Source: an uncultured Aquimarina sp. (GTDB taxonomy: Bacteria; Bacteroidota; Bacteroidia; Flavobacteriales; Flavobacteriaceae). From it: a stretch of DNA of 64,000 nt. Shown here piece by piece: positions 54,180-61,769 of this stretch (within the stretch, counting starts at the first letter, position 1; every line of letters begins with the position of its first letter). The translations under genes and the position numbers were made by a program. The notes beneath the pieces are model-generated. The model was given only the letters and a program-made list of their open reading frames with translations. It was not told where the DNA came from and did not search any database. The DNA lies in contig NZ_CANLOZ010000012.1 of NCBI RefSeq assembly GCF_947492965.1, positions 55,227 through 119,226 on the forward strand. Reading direction: 5' to 3'.

Positions 54180-54377
54180 TTAACCAGTGATCCAGTCCCA
54201 AGCAGCAGAAGCTTGCTCGCCTACCCACTCTGCTGCATCAACTATTGCATTTCCTACGGCACAAACACCATCTACAACTGCATGAGCAACATATCCTATA
54301 TCTTCTACAAGACCTCCACCGTTAATTTCGATTAATTCTTTTTCGCTTAAACCTTTGAATGAATTTAAATTTTCCAT
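54180..54377 (-). CDS. Double-glycine leader peptide precursor P7 (bacteriocin-like core)
   Basis: 65 residues. Leader of 21 (ENLNSFKGLSEKELIEIN then GG). The core of 44 starts with another Gly and is rich in Ala, Gly, Val and Trp: a hydrophobic helix (VAHAVVDGVCAVGNAIVDAA) with small-residue spacing, a single Cys, and a Trp-rich end (AAWDWITG). This is the core most like class II bacteriocins, yet it has seven acidic residues and no Lys or Arg. It follows P8 by 43 bases, in one transcript. Confidence 0.87.
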   Translation of the reverse strand: MENLNSFKGLSEKELIEINGGGLVEDIGYVAHAVVDGVCAVGNAIVDAAEWVGEQASAAWDWITG

Positions 54378-54420
54378 GTTTTATATATTTATTTTTTTGT
54401 TATTAATAGTTATGATTTTT

Positions 54421-54612
54421 TTATTCTCCTCCACAAGAACACTCTCCGTAAGAATCCCATCCATCAGCAAGTCTTTCTTTAAATCTATCCCATCCTGCGT
54501 CGATTTCTTTAAGAACATTCCAGATATCTGCAACGATACCATCACCTCCGTCGATCTGAGTAGTTTCTAATACGCTTAATTCCTGAACTCCGTAAGTTTC
54601 TAAATTTGTCAT
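54421..54612 (-). CDS. Double-glycine leader peptide precursor P8
   Basis: 63 residues. Leader of 23 (TNLETYGVQELSVLETTQID then GG). The core of 40 is a charged helix (IWNVLKEIDAGWDRFKERLA) and ends DGWDSYGECSCGGE, shared with P6. First gene of the P8-P7-hairpin-P6-CPBP set, with E4 at 54705 and TACTTTTA at 54687 as promoter and a leader mRNA of about 70 bases. Two Cys in Cys-Ser-Cys could form a metal site or a modification point. Confidence 0.87.
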   Translation of the reverse strand: MTNLETYGVQELSVLETTQIDGGDGIVADIWNVLKEIDAGWDRFKERLADGWDSYGECSCGGE

Positions 54613-54686
54613 TTTATTTATTTTTATAATTAATATTTGTATGTTGTGTCAAACTCGTTTGGTGCACCTGTTTCGCTTTGACAATG

Positions 54687-54694
54687 TAAAAGTA
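54687..54694 (-). promoter_or_regulatory. -7-like box of P8
   Basis: Minus-strand TACTTTTA, 10 bases from E4. Confidence 0.5.
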
Positions 54695-54704
54695 GGTTTA
54701 GGGA

Positions 54705-54721
54705 GTCTCATTAATTGAGAG
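54705..54721 (-). promoter_or_regulatory. Shared palindrome E4 (P8 promoter)
   Basis: GTCTCATTAATTGAGAG, 15 of 17 identical to E1. Confidence 0.7.
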
Positions 54722-54975
54722 TGTCTTTTTAAAAATGTTAAAATTTGTTAATTTGATTCTTTTGTGTGAAAATCTGAAGCTATTTTCTTCTTCAATAAAG
54801 TGAATCAATTAAAGAAACTTTTTGTCTAGAAAATAAAATGAATTCCAAGCGCCACTGTTTTGCTGAGTCTGAACTCTATCTTTTACGAACATTTCCTCTT
54901 TGTTTTATATTATTTCTTTTGGATCATTTTTATTGATTTTAAAAAATTATTTAACTTTATAATTAAACCACATTG
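54722..54975. other. Intergenic region upstream of the small membrane protein
   Basis: No gene of normal size. A 27-codon minus-strand frame (54809-54892) with a purine-rich upstream is seen but not supported. Probably holds the promoter of the plus-strand gene at 54976. Confidence 0.35.
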
Positions 54976-55269
54976 ATGTTGGTATTTGCAGATATAAAAT
55001 CGAAAAAATACAATGCCTTACAAGAAATTGGTGATTTCCCTATAATTGGAACAATTTTTATTTTATTATTCAGTACATTCCCTAGCTTTATTTTGCTTTT
55101 TTTCGATCTTCCTAAAGAATATGAGACTCCTATCTTTTATTATATATCTTCTCTGTGGTGTTTTATTCTTTATAGGTTAGAAATCTATATCAAGCTTTTT
55201 TTTATTCCGGCTTGGGTTCTATTTTTTATTTTGGGTATTTTAATAGGATACTCTAATTACTATGGTTAA
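54976..55269 (+). CDS. Small hydrophobic membrane protein, 97 residues
   Basis: Start at ATG 54976 (a TTG just before it is in frame). A short soluble start (DIKSKKYNALQEIGDFP) is followed by about three membrane segments (IGTIFILLFSTFPSFILLFF, then IFYYISSLWCFIL and LFFIPAWVLFFILGILIGY). No family recognised. It is the only plus-strand gene between the precursor array and the transporter operon. Small multi-pass proteins in such places are often immunity proteins, but there is no sequence proof here. Confidence 0.6.
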   Translation: MLVFADIKSKKYNALQEIGDFPIIGTIFILLFSTFPSFILLFFDLPKEYETPIFYYISSLWCFILYRLEIYIKLFFIPAWVLFFILGILIGYSNYYG

Positions 55270-55434
55270 CCACAGAGTAAAGATCTATAACTGTTTTCAC
55301 TAATAAGCTGAAGAACTAAAACGGTAGATACATATTCTTACTATGGGATTTGTTTTGTGACTAAAAATATGGAAGATGGTATATTATTAAACACTTGCTT
55401 ATATGTACTTTGTAATTTTCATATTGCTAGCAAT

Positions 55435-55470
55435 AAAAAAAGGAGCTGTATACATACAAACTCCCCTTTT
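55435..55470 (-). terminator. Terminator of the hlyD-transporter operon
   Basis: On the minus strand AAAAGGGGAG pairs with CTCCTTTT with a two-base bulge and is followed by TTTTTTT. It lies 22 bases after the stop at 55492. Confidence 0.75.
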
Positions 55471-55491
55471 ACGAATCAAACTCAACAATTT

Positions 55492-55644
55492 TTAAAACCA
55501 GTCTGGTATATCTTCTTCTATAGGTATGTGATAATCCTCTGAGTATACCATTACATCTGAAATGATGGATTGCAATTCTGGATCATTTATATTTTCAAAC
55601 CTATACTTCTTTTTAGTGCTATTTTCTTTTGTGTACTTTTTCAT
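55492..55644 (-). CDS. Small protein of 50 residues at the end of the transporter operon
   Basis: 50 residues, basic at the start (KKYTKENSTKKKYRFENI) and acidic at the end (IPIEEDIPDWF). It has no Gly-Gly, signal peptide or membrane segment. It follows the HTH gene by 16 bases and precedes the operon terminator, so it is probably real. Not recognised; it may be a regulator partner or a chaperone for peptide handling. Confidence 0.6.
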   Translation of the reverse strand: MKKYTKENSTKKKYRFENINDPELQSIISDVMVYSEDYHIPIEEDIPDWF

Positions 55645-55660
55645 TAGTAATAAGATTAGG

Positions 55661-55993
55661 TTATACAATTTGTAAATATGGATAGTTAAAAGCAGGTTCT
55701 ACCAAAACTCTCTGAAAGCTACCTCCACTAATTTCTAATACTTCTTCTCCTTGTAGATCTCTTGTATAGAATCCGAATCTAAAGCTTACTTGTTCTTCAT
55801 ACACATAACTTTGTAAACCAATATCAAATATGATAGGAGCATTCAATCGTTTCATTACTTCAAATATTCTAAATAATGAAGCCTTAGAAATGTCTAATCT
55901 TCTGGCCAGTTGTTGTGGGTTACCGGTAGCTTGCATTCGGATAAGGCGATCTAATCGTTCTATTAATTCTATTTGTCTTTCAATTTTTGTCAT
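55661..55993 (-). CDS. Small HTH protein in the transporter operon
   Basis: 110 residues. The N-terminal half is a winged-helix/HTH_11-like domain: IELIERLDRLIRMQATGNPQ, then LARRLDISKASLFRIFEVMK as the recognition-helix region. The rest (EQVSFRFGFYTRDLQGEEVL) is beta-rich, with no known effector domain. It lies 45 bases after the C39 transporter gene, in the same operon. It is a candidate for binding the E1-E4 palindromes upstream of the precursor genes; that is inference. Confidence 0.78.
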   Translation of the reverse strand: MTKIERQIELIERLDRLIRMQATGNPQQLARRLDISKASLFRIFEVMKRLNAPIIFDIGLQSYVYEEQVSFRFGFYTRDLQGEEVLEISGGSFQRVLVEPAFNYPYLQIV

Positions 55994-56038
55994 GATTCGA
56001 GTGTTTTTTGATTAAAATTTTATGTATACTAACAGTTG

Positions 56039-58222
56039 CTAGGCAACAGCTTCAATTTTATTGATATAATCTAGTGCTGGCATCTGCTGTTGCCATAGTT
56101 GATAATATTTTTCTTTACGGCCATAAAGTTCCTGATGATTTCCTTCTTCTAATACTTCACCTTTTTCTAAAACCACAATTTTATCAGCATCAATAACTGT
56201 ACTCAGTCGATGCGCAATCACAATAATTGTTTTGTTTTCTGCACGTAAGTTTTGTATAGTTTTTTGGATGTAATTTTCTGAGGCGCTATCCAGAGAAGAA
56301 GTAGCTTCGTCCAATACCAGTATTTCAGGTTTTTTGTATAAGGCTCTGGCAATAGCAATACGTTGTTTTTGTCCACCAGATAATGACGCACCATTTTCGC
56401 CTAAATAAGTATTAAATCCATTGGGTAGTGCTTCGATAAACTCCAGAATCCCTATATCTTTGCAGATAGTAATGATCTCATCCATATTAGGATTGTATTC
56501 TCCTATAGCAATATTTTCGATAACATTACCAGCAAATAGATCTATTTTTTGTGGTACTACACTAACAATGTTTCTAAGACTATCGTTAGTAATATATCTT
56601 AGATCTTTATCTCCAATACTAATAATACCATTGCGAATCGGATAGATGTTTTGTAATAATGACATTAATGTAGATTTTCCAGATCCACTCTCACCCACAA
56701 TTGCGGTCAATTCTCCTTGACGAATAGTAAGATTAAACTTTTTGAAAACTTCTTTTCTACTTCCATATCTAAAGGCAACATCGGTAAAAGAAATATCACC
56801 CACCGATTCTTTACGAAGTGCCATTTTATTTTCAGATTCTTCACGCTCTAGATCCATGATTTCAAAAAGACGATCGGCAGCAATCAATGCATTCTGTATC
56901 TGTTTATTTGCGCCTACCAAGCTAGCAACAGGTCCTGTAAAATATCCAACAATTGCGTAAAAAGACATTAATTCTCCAGCTGTAATCTCCCTATCGATAA
57001 CAAAGAAAGAACCAGACCATAATAGGATAATGACGAATAATTGTGCTACAATACCAGTAGAAGTTCCTGAGAATACAGAGTTAAGAGCAGATTTATATCC
57101 ACTTTGTAACAAGCTCACAAATCGAGTTTCTGTTTTGATATTGGCAAAGTCTTCTAATCCAAATCGTTTGATGGTGCCTACAGAGTTTAAGGATTCTACT
57201 AACTGACTTTGTAGGTCAGCACCTTTTTCCATCACTTTACGTTCTGCTTTTTTATTTAGCTTGTTCATGATGAAATAGATACCTGCATACAAAGGAATCA
57301 CGCAAAGCATAATTAATGCAAGTTTCCAGTAATAGAAGAACATCAACCCAAAAGAGAAGAATAAGATCATTACATTTACAGTAAGTGATAATGCTACGCC
57401 ATTGATAAAGCTTCTGATTTTTACAGCATCTCCAATTCTGGATGTAATTTCACCTACTCTCATGGTGTCAAAAAACTGTTGAGGTAGTTTTAATAAGTGT
57501 TTGTAATATCCTAATATTAATCGGGTATCGATTTGCTGACCCGTTTTGATCAAAAACACATCTTTATAAACCCCAATCACAAACTTTAGAGCTAATAATC
57601 CAATCATAATCACTCCAAGTAAGTTCAGTAGTTTCGTATTTCCACCGACCAATACATAATCCGTGATTTTCTGAATAAAAATAGAAGTAGAAAATCCTAG
57701 TAAGGTATATACAATGGCTCCAACTAGTGCTTGTAATACAACCAAACGATGTGGTTTTAATAGGAACCAAAAGCGTTTATAGGAAGAGATTTTTTCATTT
57801 CCTTGTTCGAAACTTTCATTTGGCGCTAGTAATACCAATACTCCAGTCCATTCTTTCTTAAACTCTTCGTATGATTTTTTATGCATTTTACCATCGCCAG
57901 GATCCATAATTGTAATGTGATTTTTGGTCACCTCATAGATGACTACAAAATGTTGTAGTTTCCCTCTCACGATCACATGGGCAATTGATGGTTTTGGAAT
58001 TTTGGATAAGCTATCAAAATCTCCACGAACACCTTTAGCTGTAAAACCAATTTTTTGTGCAGCTTCCATCAATCCTAAGATATTGGTGCCTTTTTTATCG
58101 GTGCTGGCATATTGACGTATCCTAGCAATAGGTAGTTTTAATTTATAATGCGCAGAAATAGATGCCAAGCAGGCAGCACCACAGTCTGTAATGTCATGTT
58201 GTTTTATTTTTATTTTAGCCAT
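56039..58222 (-). CDS. Peptidase-containing ABC transporter (C39 peptidase, PCAT type)
   Basis: 727 residues from ATG 58222; the upstream ATG at 58252 would overlap the hlyD stop and adds a non-homologous start. Order: C39 peptidase (Gln8, Cys14 in TDCGAACLAS, His91 and Asp107 in IMDPGDGK, a complete triad), six membrane segments (about 150-440), and the ATPase with GESGSGKST, SLSGGQKQR and ILVLDEATSSLD. It cuts leaders after Gly-Gly and exports the core. This is the expected exporter of P1-P8 and perhaps P9. No TolC-like outer-membrane channel is in the window, so one encoded elsewhere must serve. Confidence 0.95.
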   Translation of the reverse strand: MAKIKIKQHDITDCGAACLASISAHYKLKLPIARIRQYASTDKKGTNILGLMEAAQKIGFTAKGVRGDFDSLSKIPKPSIAHVIVRGKLQHFVVIYEVTKNHITIMDPGDGKMHKKSYEEFKKEWTGVLVLLAPNESFEQGNEKISSYKRFWFLLKPHRLVVLQALVGAIVYTLLGFSTSIFIQKITDYVLVGGNTKLLNLLGVIMIGLLALKFVIGVYKDVFLIKTGQQIDTRLILGYYKHLLKLPQQFFDTMRVGEITSRIGDAVKIRSFINGVALSLTVNVMILFFSFGLMFFYYWKLALIMLCVIPLYAGIYFIMNKLNKKAERKVMEKGADLQSQLVESLNSVGTIKRFGLEDFANIKTETRFVSLLQSGYKSALNSVFSGTSTGIVAQLFVIILLWSGSFFVIDREITAGELMSFYAIVGYFTGPVASLVGANKQIQNALIAADRLFEIMDLEREESENKMALRKESVGDISFTDVAFRYGSRKEVFKKFNLTIRQGELTAIVGESGSGKSTLMSLLQNIYPIRNGIISIGDKDLRYITNDSLRNIVSVVPQKIDLFAGNVIENIAIGEYNPNMDEIITICKDIGILEFIEALPNGFNTYLGENGASLSGGQKQRIAIARALYKKPEILVLDEATSSLDSASENYIQKTIQNLRAENKTIIVIAHRLSTVIDADKIVVLEKGEVLEEGNHQELYGRKEKYYQLWQQQMPALDYINKIEAVA

Positions 58223-58232
58223 GATACGTTTT

Positions 58233-59402
58233 TTATGGTTGAACTTGAGCAATAGTTGGAGTTGATGGATTTAACCAGTCATCTACTTTGTCATACAATA
58301 GATCAAAAAGGGTGCGTTCTGTTAACTGAAATCGAGCACTAAGTGTCATCCCTTTATTAAAATTTCCTTTAAAGCCGTTTTTTAACTCCAGATGTGTTTG
58401 ATCAATAGCACAACGAACTTTAAAAACAGGTTCGTTATTTACGACGTCTACATCTTTACTAATATCTAGGATTTTTCCTGTCGCTAATCCCCATTGGTTA
58501 TAGTTAAAGGCATCGACCTGAAAGCTTACTTTTTTCTCTTTGCTTACCAATCCTATATCAGAAGGAGATAAATAGCATTCTACAATGAGTCCAGTATCTG
58601 GTGATATTTCGGCTATTGGAGATCCGCTAATGATCATGCTTCCTGGTTCTATTCCTTTTACACTTTTTAGAATCCCATCTATCGGAGCAGTAATAATGTA
58701 ATCTTTTTGATTTTGCTGTATCTGGGATACATTGCTTTGCAGCTCTCGTAATGCTACAGAGTAATCAGTTAGCTGGGTTTGCCAAGTGTTTTTTTGCTGT
58801 TTTCTGAATTGATGTAATGTGTTTATAGATAATTGATGCTCGAATTCGCTGTTTTCGAATTCTATTTTGGCAATCACTCCTTTTCCGTACAGTTTTTGAT
58901 CTCTTTCGAAATCTATCAGTGTTTTGTCGAATCGGGTTTGTAGCTCTCCAATTTTTTGTGTGTAGTATAAAAATTCTTTTTGATAACGAGCTGATACCAG
59001 TTTCTCAAAACGTGGATGCGTAGCATTGATTAGATATTTGCAATCTGTAATGAATTGTTGCGTTTCTGAGATTTTGGAGGAAGAAAGTTCTATTTTTTCA
59101 TCGAGAATTTCTTTATTGGTCATGAGAAGTGTATCTCCTTTTCGAACTTGCTGATTGTCTAGTAAATCTGCAAAAACTACCTTTCCTGATTGCAAAGGAG
59201 TAATGGTAATTCTTTCTTTACTGGGTTTTAGCATACCACGAGCCGTGGTATAAATGTCTACTTTTATAAAAGGTAAAAGGATAAACGCAATACAAATAGC
59301 AATTAGAATGATACCGTAAATCACTTTACTGCTATTGCGATGTTTAAACTGATGTACCTCTACAGTATTTTCGATAATCTCTTTTGGAAATAATTGTTTC
59401 AT
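58233..59402 (-). CDS. HlyD-family membrane fusion (adaptor) protein
   Basis: 389 residues. One N-terminal membrane segment (VIYGIILIAICIAFILLPFI) near residue 30, a biotinyl-lipoyl-like half (ITITPLQSGKVVFADLLDNQ), a coiled-coil hairpin of about 130 residues, then the second lipoyl half (ITAPIDGILKSVKGIEPGSM). It bridges the C39 transporter and an outer-membrane channel. First gene of the operon hlyD-transporter-HTH-50 residues, with 10 bases between the first two. Its promoter at 59519-59550 lies next to the tandem repeat at 59565. Confidence 0.93.
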   Translation of the reverse strand: MKQLFPKEIIENTVEVHQFKHRNSSKVIYGIILIAICIAFILLPFIKVDIYTTARGMLKPSKERITITPLQSGKVVFADLLDNQQVRKGDTLLMTNKEILDEKIELSSSKISETQQFITDCKYLINATHPRFEKLVSARYQKEFLYYTQKIGELQTRFDKTLIDFERDQKLYGKGVIAKIEFENSEFEHQLSINTLHQFRKQQKNTWQTQLTDYSVALRELQSNVSQIQQNQKDYIITAPIDGILKSVKGIEPGSMIISGSPIAEISPDTGLIVECYLSPSDIGLVSKEKKVSFQVDAFNYNQWGLATGKILDISKDVDVVNNEPVFKVRCAIDQTHLELKNGFKGNFNKGMTLSARFQLTERTLFDLLYDKVDDWLNPSTPTIAQVQP

Positions 59403-59433
59403 AAGATCCGTTTTTTGTGAGTTAAAAAATGAA

Positions 59434-59451
59434 ATGATATATCGATATCAT
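59434..59451. promoter_or_regulatory. Inverted repeat in the hlyD leader
   Basis: ATGATAT-ATCG-ATATCAT, perfect 7-bp arms, between the hlyD promoter and its ATG. Possible operator or mRNA hairpin. Confidence 0.4.
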
Positions 59452-59518
59452 GACGTCTGCTAGATGAGTGATAATTTTTATGAGTACAGTAACCATCTGG
59501 TGTAAATTATTGATGGTT

Positions 59519-59550
59519 CAAATATAGTTTGGGTAATGACCTTATTACAA
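59519..59550 (-). promoter_or_regulatory. Promoter of the hlyD-transporter operon
   Basis: Minus-strand TTG (59550-59548) as -33, 21 bases, then TATATTTG (59526-59519), an exact -7 match. The leader to the ATG is about 110 bases. An inverted repeat (ACCATC at 59491, GATGGT at 59512) lies just downstream. Confidence 0.65.
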
Positions 59551-59564
59551 GGAGACTACATCGG

Positions 59565-59604
59565 GATTCTGGGAAATCAGACTCTGTATTCGCGGAATTC
59601 AGAC
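59565..59604 (-). promoter_or_regulatory. Tandem regulator site A upstream of hlyD
   Basis: In the direction of hlyD transcription, GTCTGAATTCCGCGAATA (59604-59587) is followed by GTCTGATTTCCCAGAATC (59582-59565): two direct repeats of 18 bp, 14 matching, 22 bp apart (two turns), ending 14 bases before the -33 element. This is the classic layout for an AraC-type activator. The first repeat recurs upstream of P9 at 61658. Confidence 0.7.
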
Positions 59605-59659
59605 ATTGTTTTTTGGCGATAAAAAGCTGGTAGATTGCGACTTAAAAAAATAAGGATAT

Positions 59660-59676
59660 CATTTTTTTAAAAAATG
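59660..59676. promoter_or_regulatory. Palindrome upstream of the AraC gene promoter
   Basis: CATTTTTTTAAAAAATG, 8-bp arms round one base, just before the -7 box at 59684. Possibly an operator; a chance A/T palindrome cannot be ruled out. Confidence 0.35.
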
Positions 59677-59683
59677 AAAGTGG

Positions 59684-59691
59684 TATATTTG
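59684..59691 (+). promoter_or_regulatory. -7 box of the TPR-AraC regulator gene
   Basis: TATATTTG, exact match, about 150 bases before the ATG at 59842. No clear -33. Confidence 0.55.
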
Positions 59692-59841
59692 CACCCTATT
59701 ATTTAGGTAGACTATAGCCCCAAAGACACCGAAATTCCACCACTATTACAATGATTATTTTGTAGTATGGTTTATATAGATAAGGCATACTTATTGTGAA
59801 TGGCTATGTATTAAAAATTTAATATTAGGTAGGTACATACC

Positions 59842-61620
59842 ATGTATGAAATGATAAAACGTTACACCAATTACATTGCAGTTTGCATTATTTTCTTTTT
59901 ACTCCACCAACTTTCTGCACAGCAAAATCAAGTTGCAGACTCTTTAGATGTAAAGAGTTATGAGCAACAGTTGATACAACTTCCTGTACCAGATTCTATT
60001 AGTAAAAAAAACTATTCATTTCGTGATTTATATGGACTTTATTATAGGTCCTTTGCTAAAAAAAAGGAAATCGCGGCATTATATGCTAATACTTATATTA
60101 AAAAAGCTAAGAGTAACAAGGATAGTATTAATCTAGCCTACGGGTATTATAATTTAGCTTATTTACTTAGAAGTAGTCTTGCAAACAACTATATGGATAG
60201 TATTATTTCAATCACGAAGGACAGAGATGGTAAAACATTCCCCAGTTCTGCTTATTTTAGTAAAGGTTCTTTTTTCTACAAAAAAAGAGCTTTTAAGAAA
60301 GCCTTAGATAATTATATTCTTGCAAATGAATATGCTCGTAAAAATTACAACCCGGATTTGATTTTTAAAATCAATCATGACATTGGGTTATTAAAAGATC
60401 GCATAGGAGAATATGAAGAGGCATTAAAATTACATAAAGAGAATTACGATTATTTAAAGAATAATAATGGCAAAGAAACTAGAAATAGGGAATATTTAAA
60501 TAATCTATTTTCTATAACTACTTCTTTTTATCGATTACGGGAATTGGATTCGGCTACTTATTATAATAATATAGGTATTAATGAGGCATTAATATCTAAA
60601 AATGAAGAGCTACATAATTATTTTTTGATTAATAAAGGAATTATAAATTATTTTAAAGATAATAATGAGGAAGCAATCGAAAATATTGCAAAATCAGTTG
60701 CTTATTTTGAAAAGACCAATAATAAGCCTAATCTAGCCGTTGGCTATTACTATCTAGGAAAGATTAATTATAAGGCAGAAAATAAGGAAAAAGGAGTTCT
60801 TTATTTTAAAAAATTAGATACCATTTTTCAACAACAAAAGGATATTTTACCCGAAACTCGAGATGGTTATGAAGTGTTAATTGATCACTACAAAAGTAAT
60901 GATAACCCAAAACAGCAATTAGTTTATATAGAAAAACTAATAAAGGTCGATAGTGTATTGAATAGTAATTATAGGTATTTACAGAAGAAGATCACTCAAA
61001 ACTATGATACTCCATTATTAATTCAGGAAAAAGATAAAATCATTGGTTCTTTGGAAAACGAACAAGTAATGTCTCGGTTTGGAATCATAGGGCTAACCAT
61101 TATTAGTATCATAACAGGGGTGTTTTTATTTCTTAATTATACTAAAAAGAAGAAATATCAAAAAAGATTTGAAAGTCTTCTTACTAAAAAAGAAGTTCCA
61201 AAAGAAACATCTATGGTAAAAGAGTCTAAGAAAAAAGAGGCTGAGGATATTGGGATTTCAGAAACCATTGTACAACATATTTTGGCTTCTTTAGATGATT
61301 TTGAGGGCAAAAAAGAATATTTGACTCCAAATATTACCACAGCTGGATTAGCAAAACAATTTGATACCAATGCAAAGTATCTTTCTAAAGTGATTAATTT
61401 TTATAAGCAAAAAAGTTTTATTACCTATATCAATGACTTAAGAGTAGACTATGTAGTAGAAAAATTACAGACCGATCAGAAATTAAGAAATTATACGATT
61501 AAGGCAATTGCACGAGAGATCGGTTTCAATACAACCGAAGCTTTTTCGAAATCTTTCCTTAAAAAAACAGGAATTTATCCGTCTTACTTTATAAAACAGC
61601 TAGAAAAGAAGAAAGTTTAG
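59842..61620 (+). CDS. Membrane-anchored TPR-AraC transcription regulator
   Basis: 592 residues. An N-terminal signal or anchor (IAVCIIFFLLHQLSAQ), then about 370 residues of TPR-like helical repeats (ESFEEALKL-type units such as YEEALKLHKENYDYL), a membrane segment near residues 411-432 (GIIGLTIISIITGVFLFLNY), a Lys-rich linker and an AraC-type DNA-binding domain (LAKQFDTNAKYLSKVINFYK; IKAIAREIGFNTTEAFSKSF). The topology puts the TPR part in the periplasm and the HTH in the cytoplasm, a one-piece signal relay common in Bacteroidota. It lies between hlyD and P9, each having the shared site in front, so it very likely controls both. Confidence 0.9.
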   Translation: MYEMIKRYTNYIAVCIIFFLLHQLSAQQNQVADSLDVKSYEQQLIQLPVPDSISKKNYSFRDLYGLYYRSFAKKKEIAALYANTYIKKAKSNKDSINLAYGYYNLAYLLRSSLANNYMDSIISITKDRDGKTFPSSAYFSKGSFFYKKRAFKKALDNYILANEYARKNYNPDLIFKINHDIGLLKDRIGEYEEALKLHKENYDYLKNNNGKETRNREYLNNLFSITTSFYRLRELDSATYYNNIGINEALISKNEELHNYFLINKGIINYFKDNNEEAIENIAKSVAYFEKTNNKPNLAVGYYYLGKINYKAENKEKGVLYFKKLDTIFQQQKDILPETRDGYEVLIDHYKSNDNPKQQLVYIEKLIKVDSVLNSNYRYLQKKITQNYDTPLLIQEKDKIIGSLENEQVMSRFGIIGLTIISIITGVFLFLNYTKKKKYQKRFESLLTKKEVPKETSMVKESKKKEAEDIGISETIVQHILASLDDFEGKKEYLTPNITTAGLAKQFDTNAKYLSKVINFYKQKSFITYINDLRVDYVVEKLQTDQKLRNYTIKAIAREIGFNTTEAFSKSFLKKTGIYPSYFIKQLEKKKV

Positions 61621-61657
61621 GTAAAAACATAAAAAACTTGTTTTCAGTGATTTAAAG

Positions 61658-61684
61658 GTCGGAATTCCTGAATACAGAGATCTA
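61658..61684 (+). promoter_or_regulatory. Regulator site B upstream of P9
   Basis: GTCGGAATTCCTGAATA followed by CAGAGATCT; the first 17 bases and the CAGAG match site A (59604 downwards) apart from one base lost and one changed, in the same orientation to the gene. The second half-site is only partly kept (GTAGAATA at 61687). It ends 11 bases before the -33 TTG at 61696. Confidence 0.7.
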
Positions 61685-61695
61685 CCGTAGAATAA

Positions 61696-61729
61696 TTGGT
61701 ATAATTACAAGCAGATTTGATTAGTTTTG
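61696..61729 (+). promoter_or_regulatory. Promoter of P9
   Basis: TTG (61696-61698), 23 bases, then TAGTTTTG (61722-61729), an exact TAnnTTTG. The ATG is at 61770. Confidence 0.6.
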
Positions 61730-61769
61730 ACCCAGACAAATAAATACTCACAAAAACTTTTACTCTAAG

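Noticed and set aside
54809..54892. 27-codon minus-strand frame preceded by AGAGGAA
   Set aside because: Too short, no Gly-Gly leader, no homologue known to me, and Shine-Dalgarno-like sequence is weak evidence in Bacteroidota.
55357..55542. Plus-strand GTG frame of 61 codons
   Set aside because: Overlaps the better supported minus-strand 50-residue gene and its terminator; composition is not protein-like.
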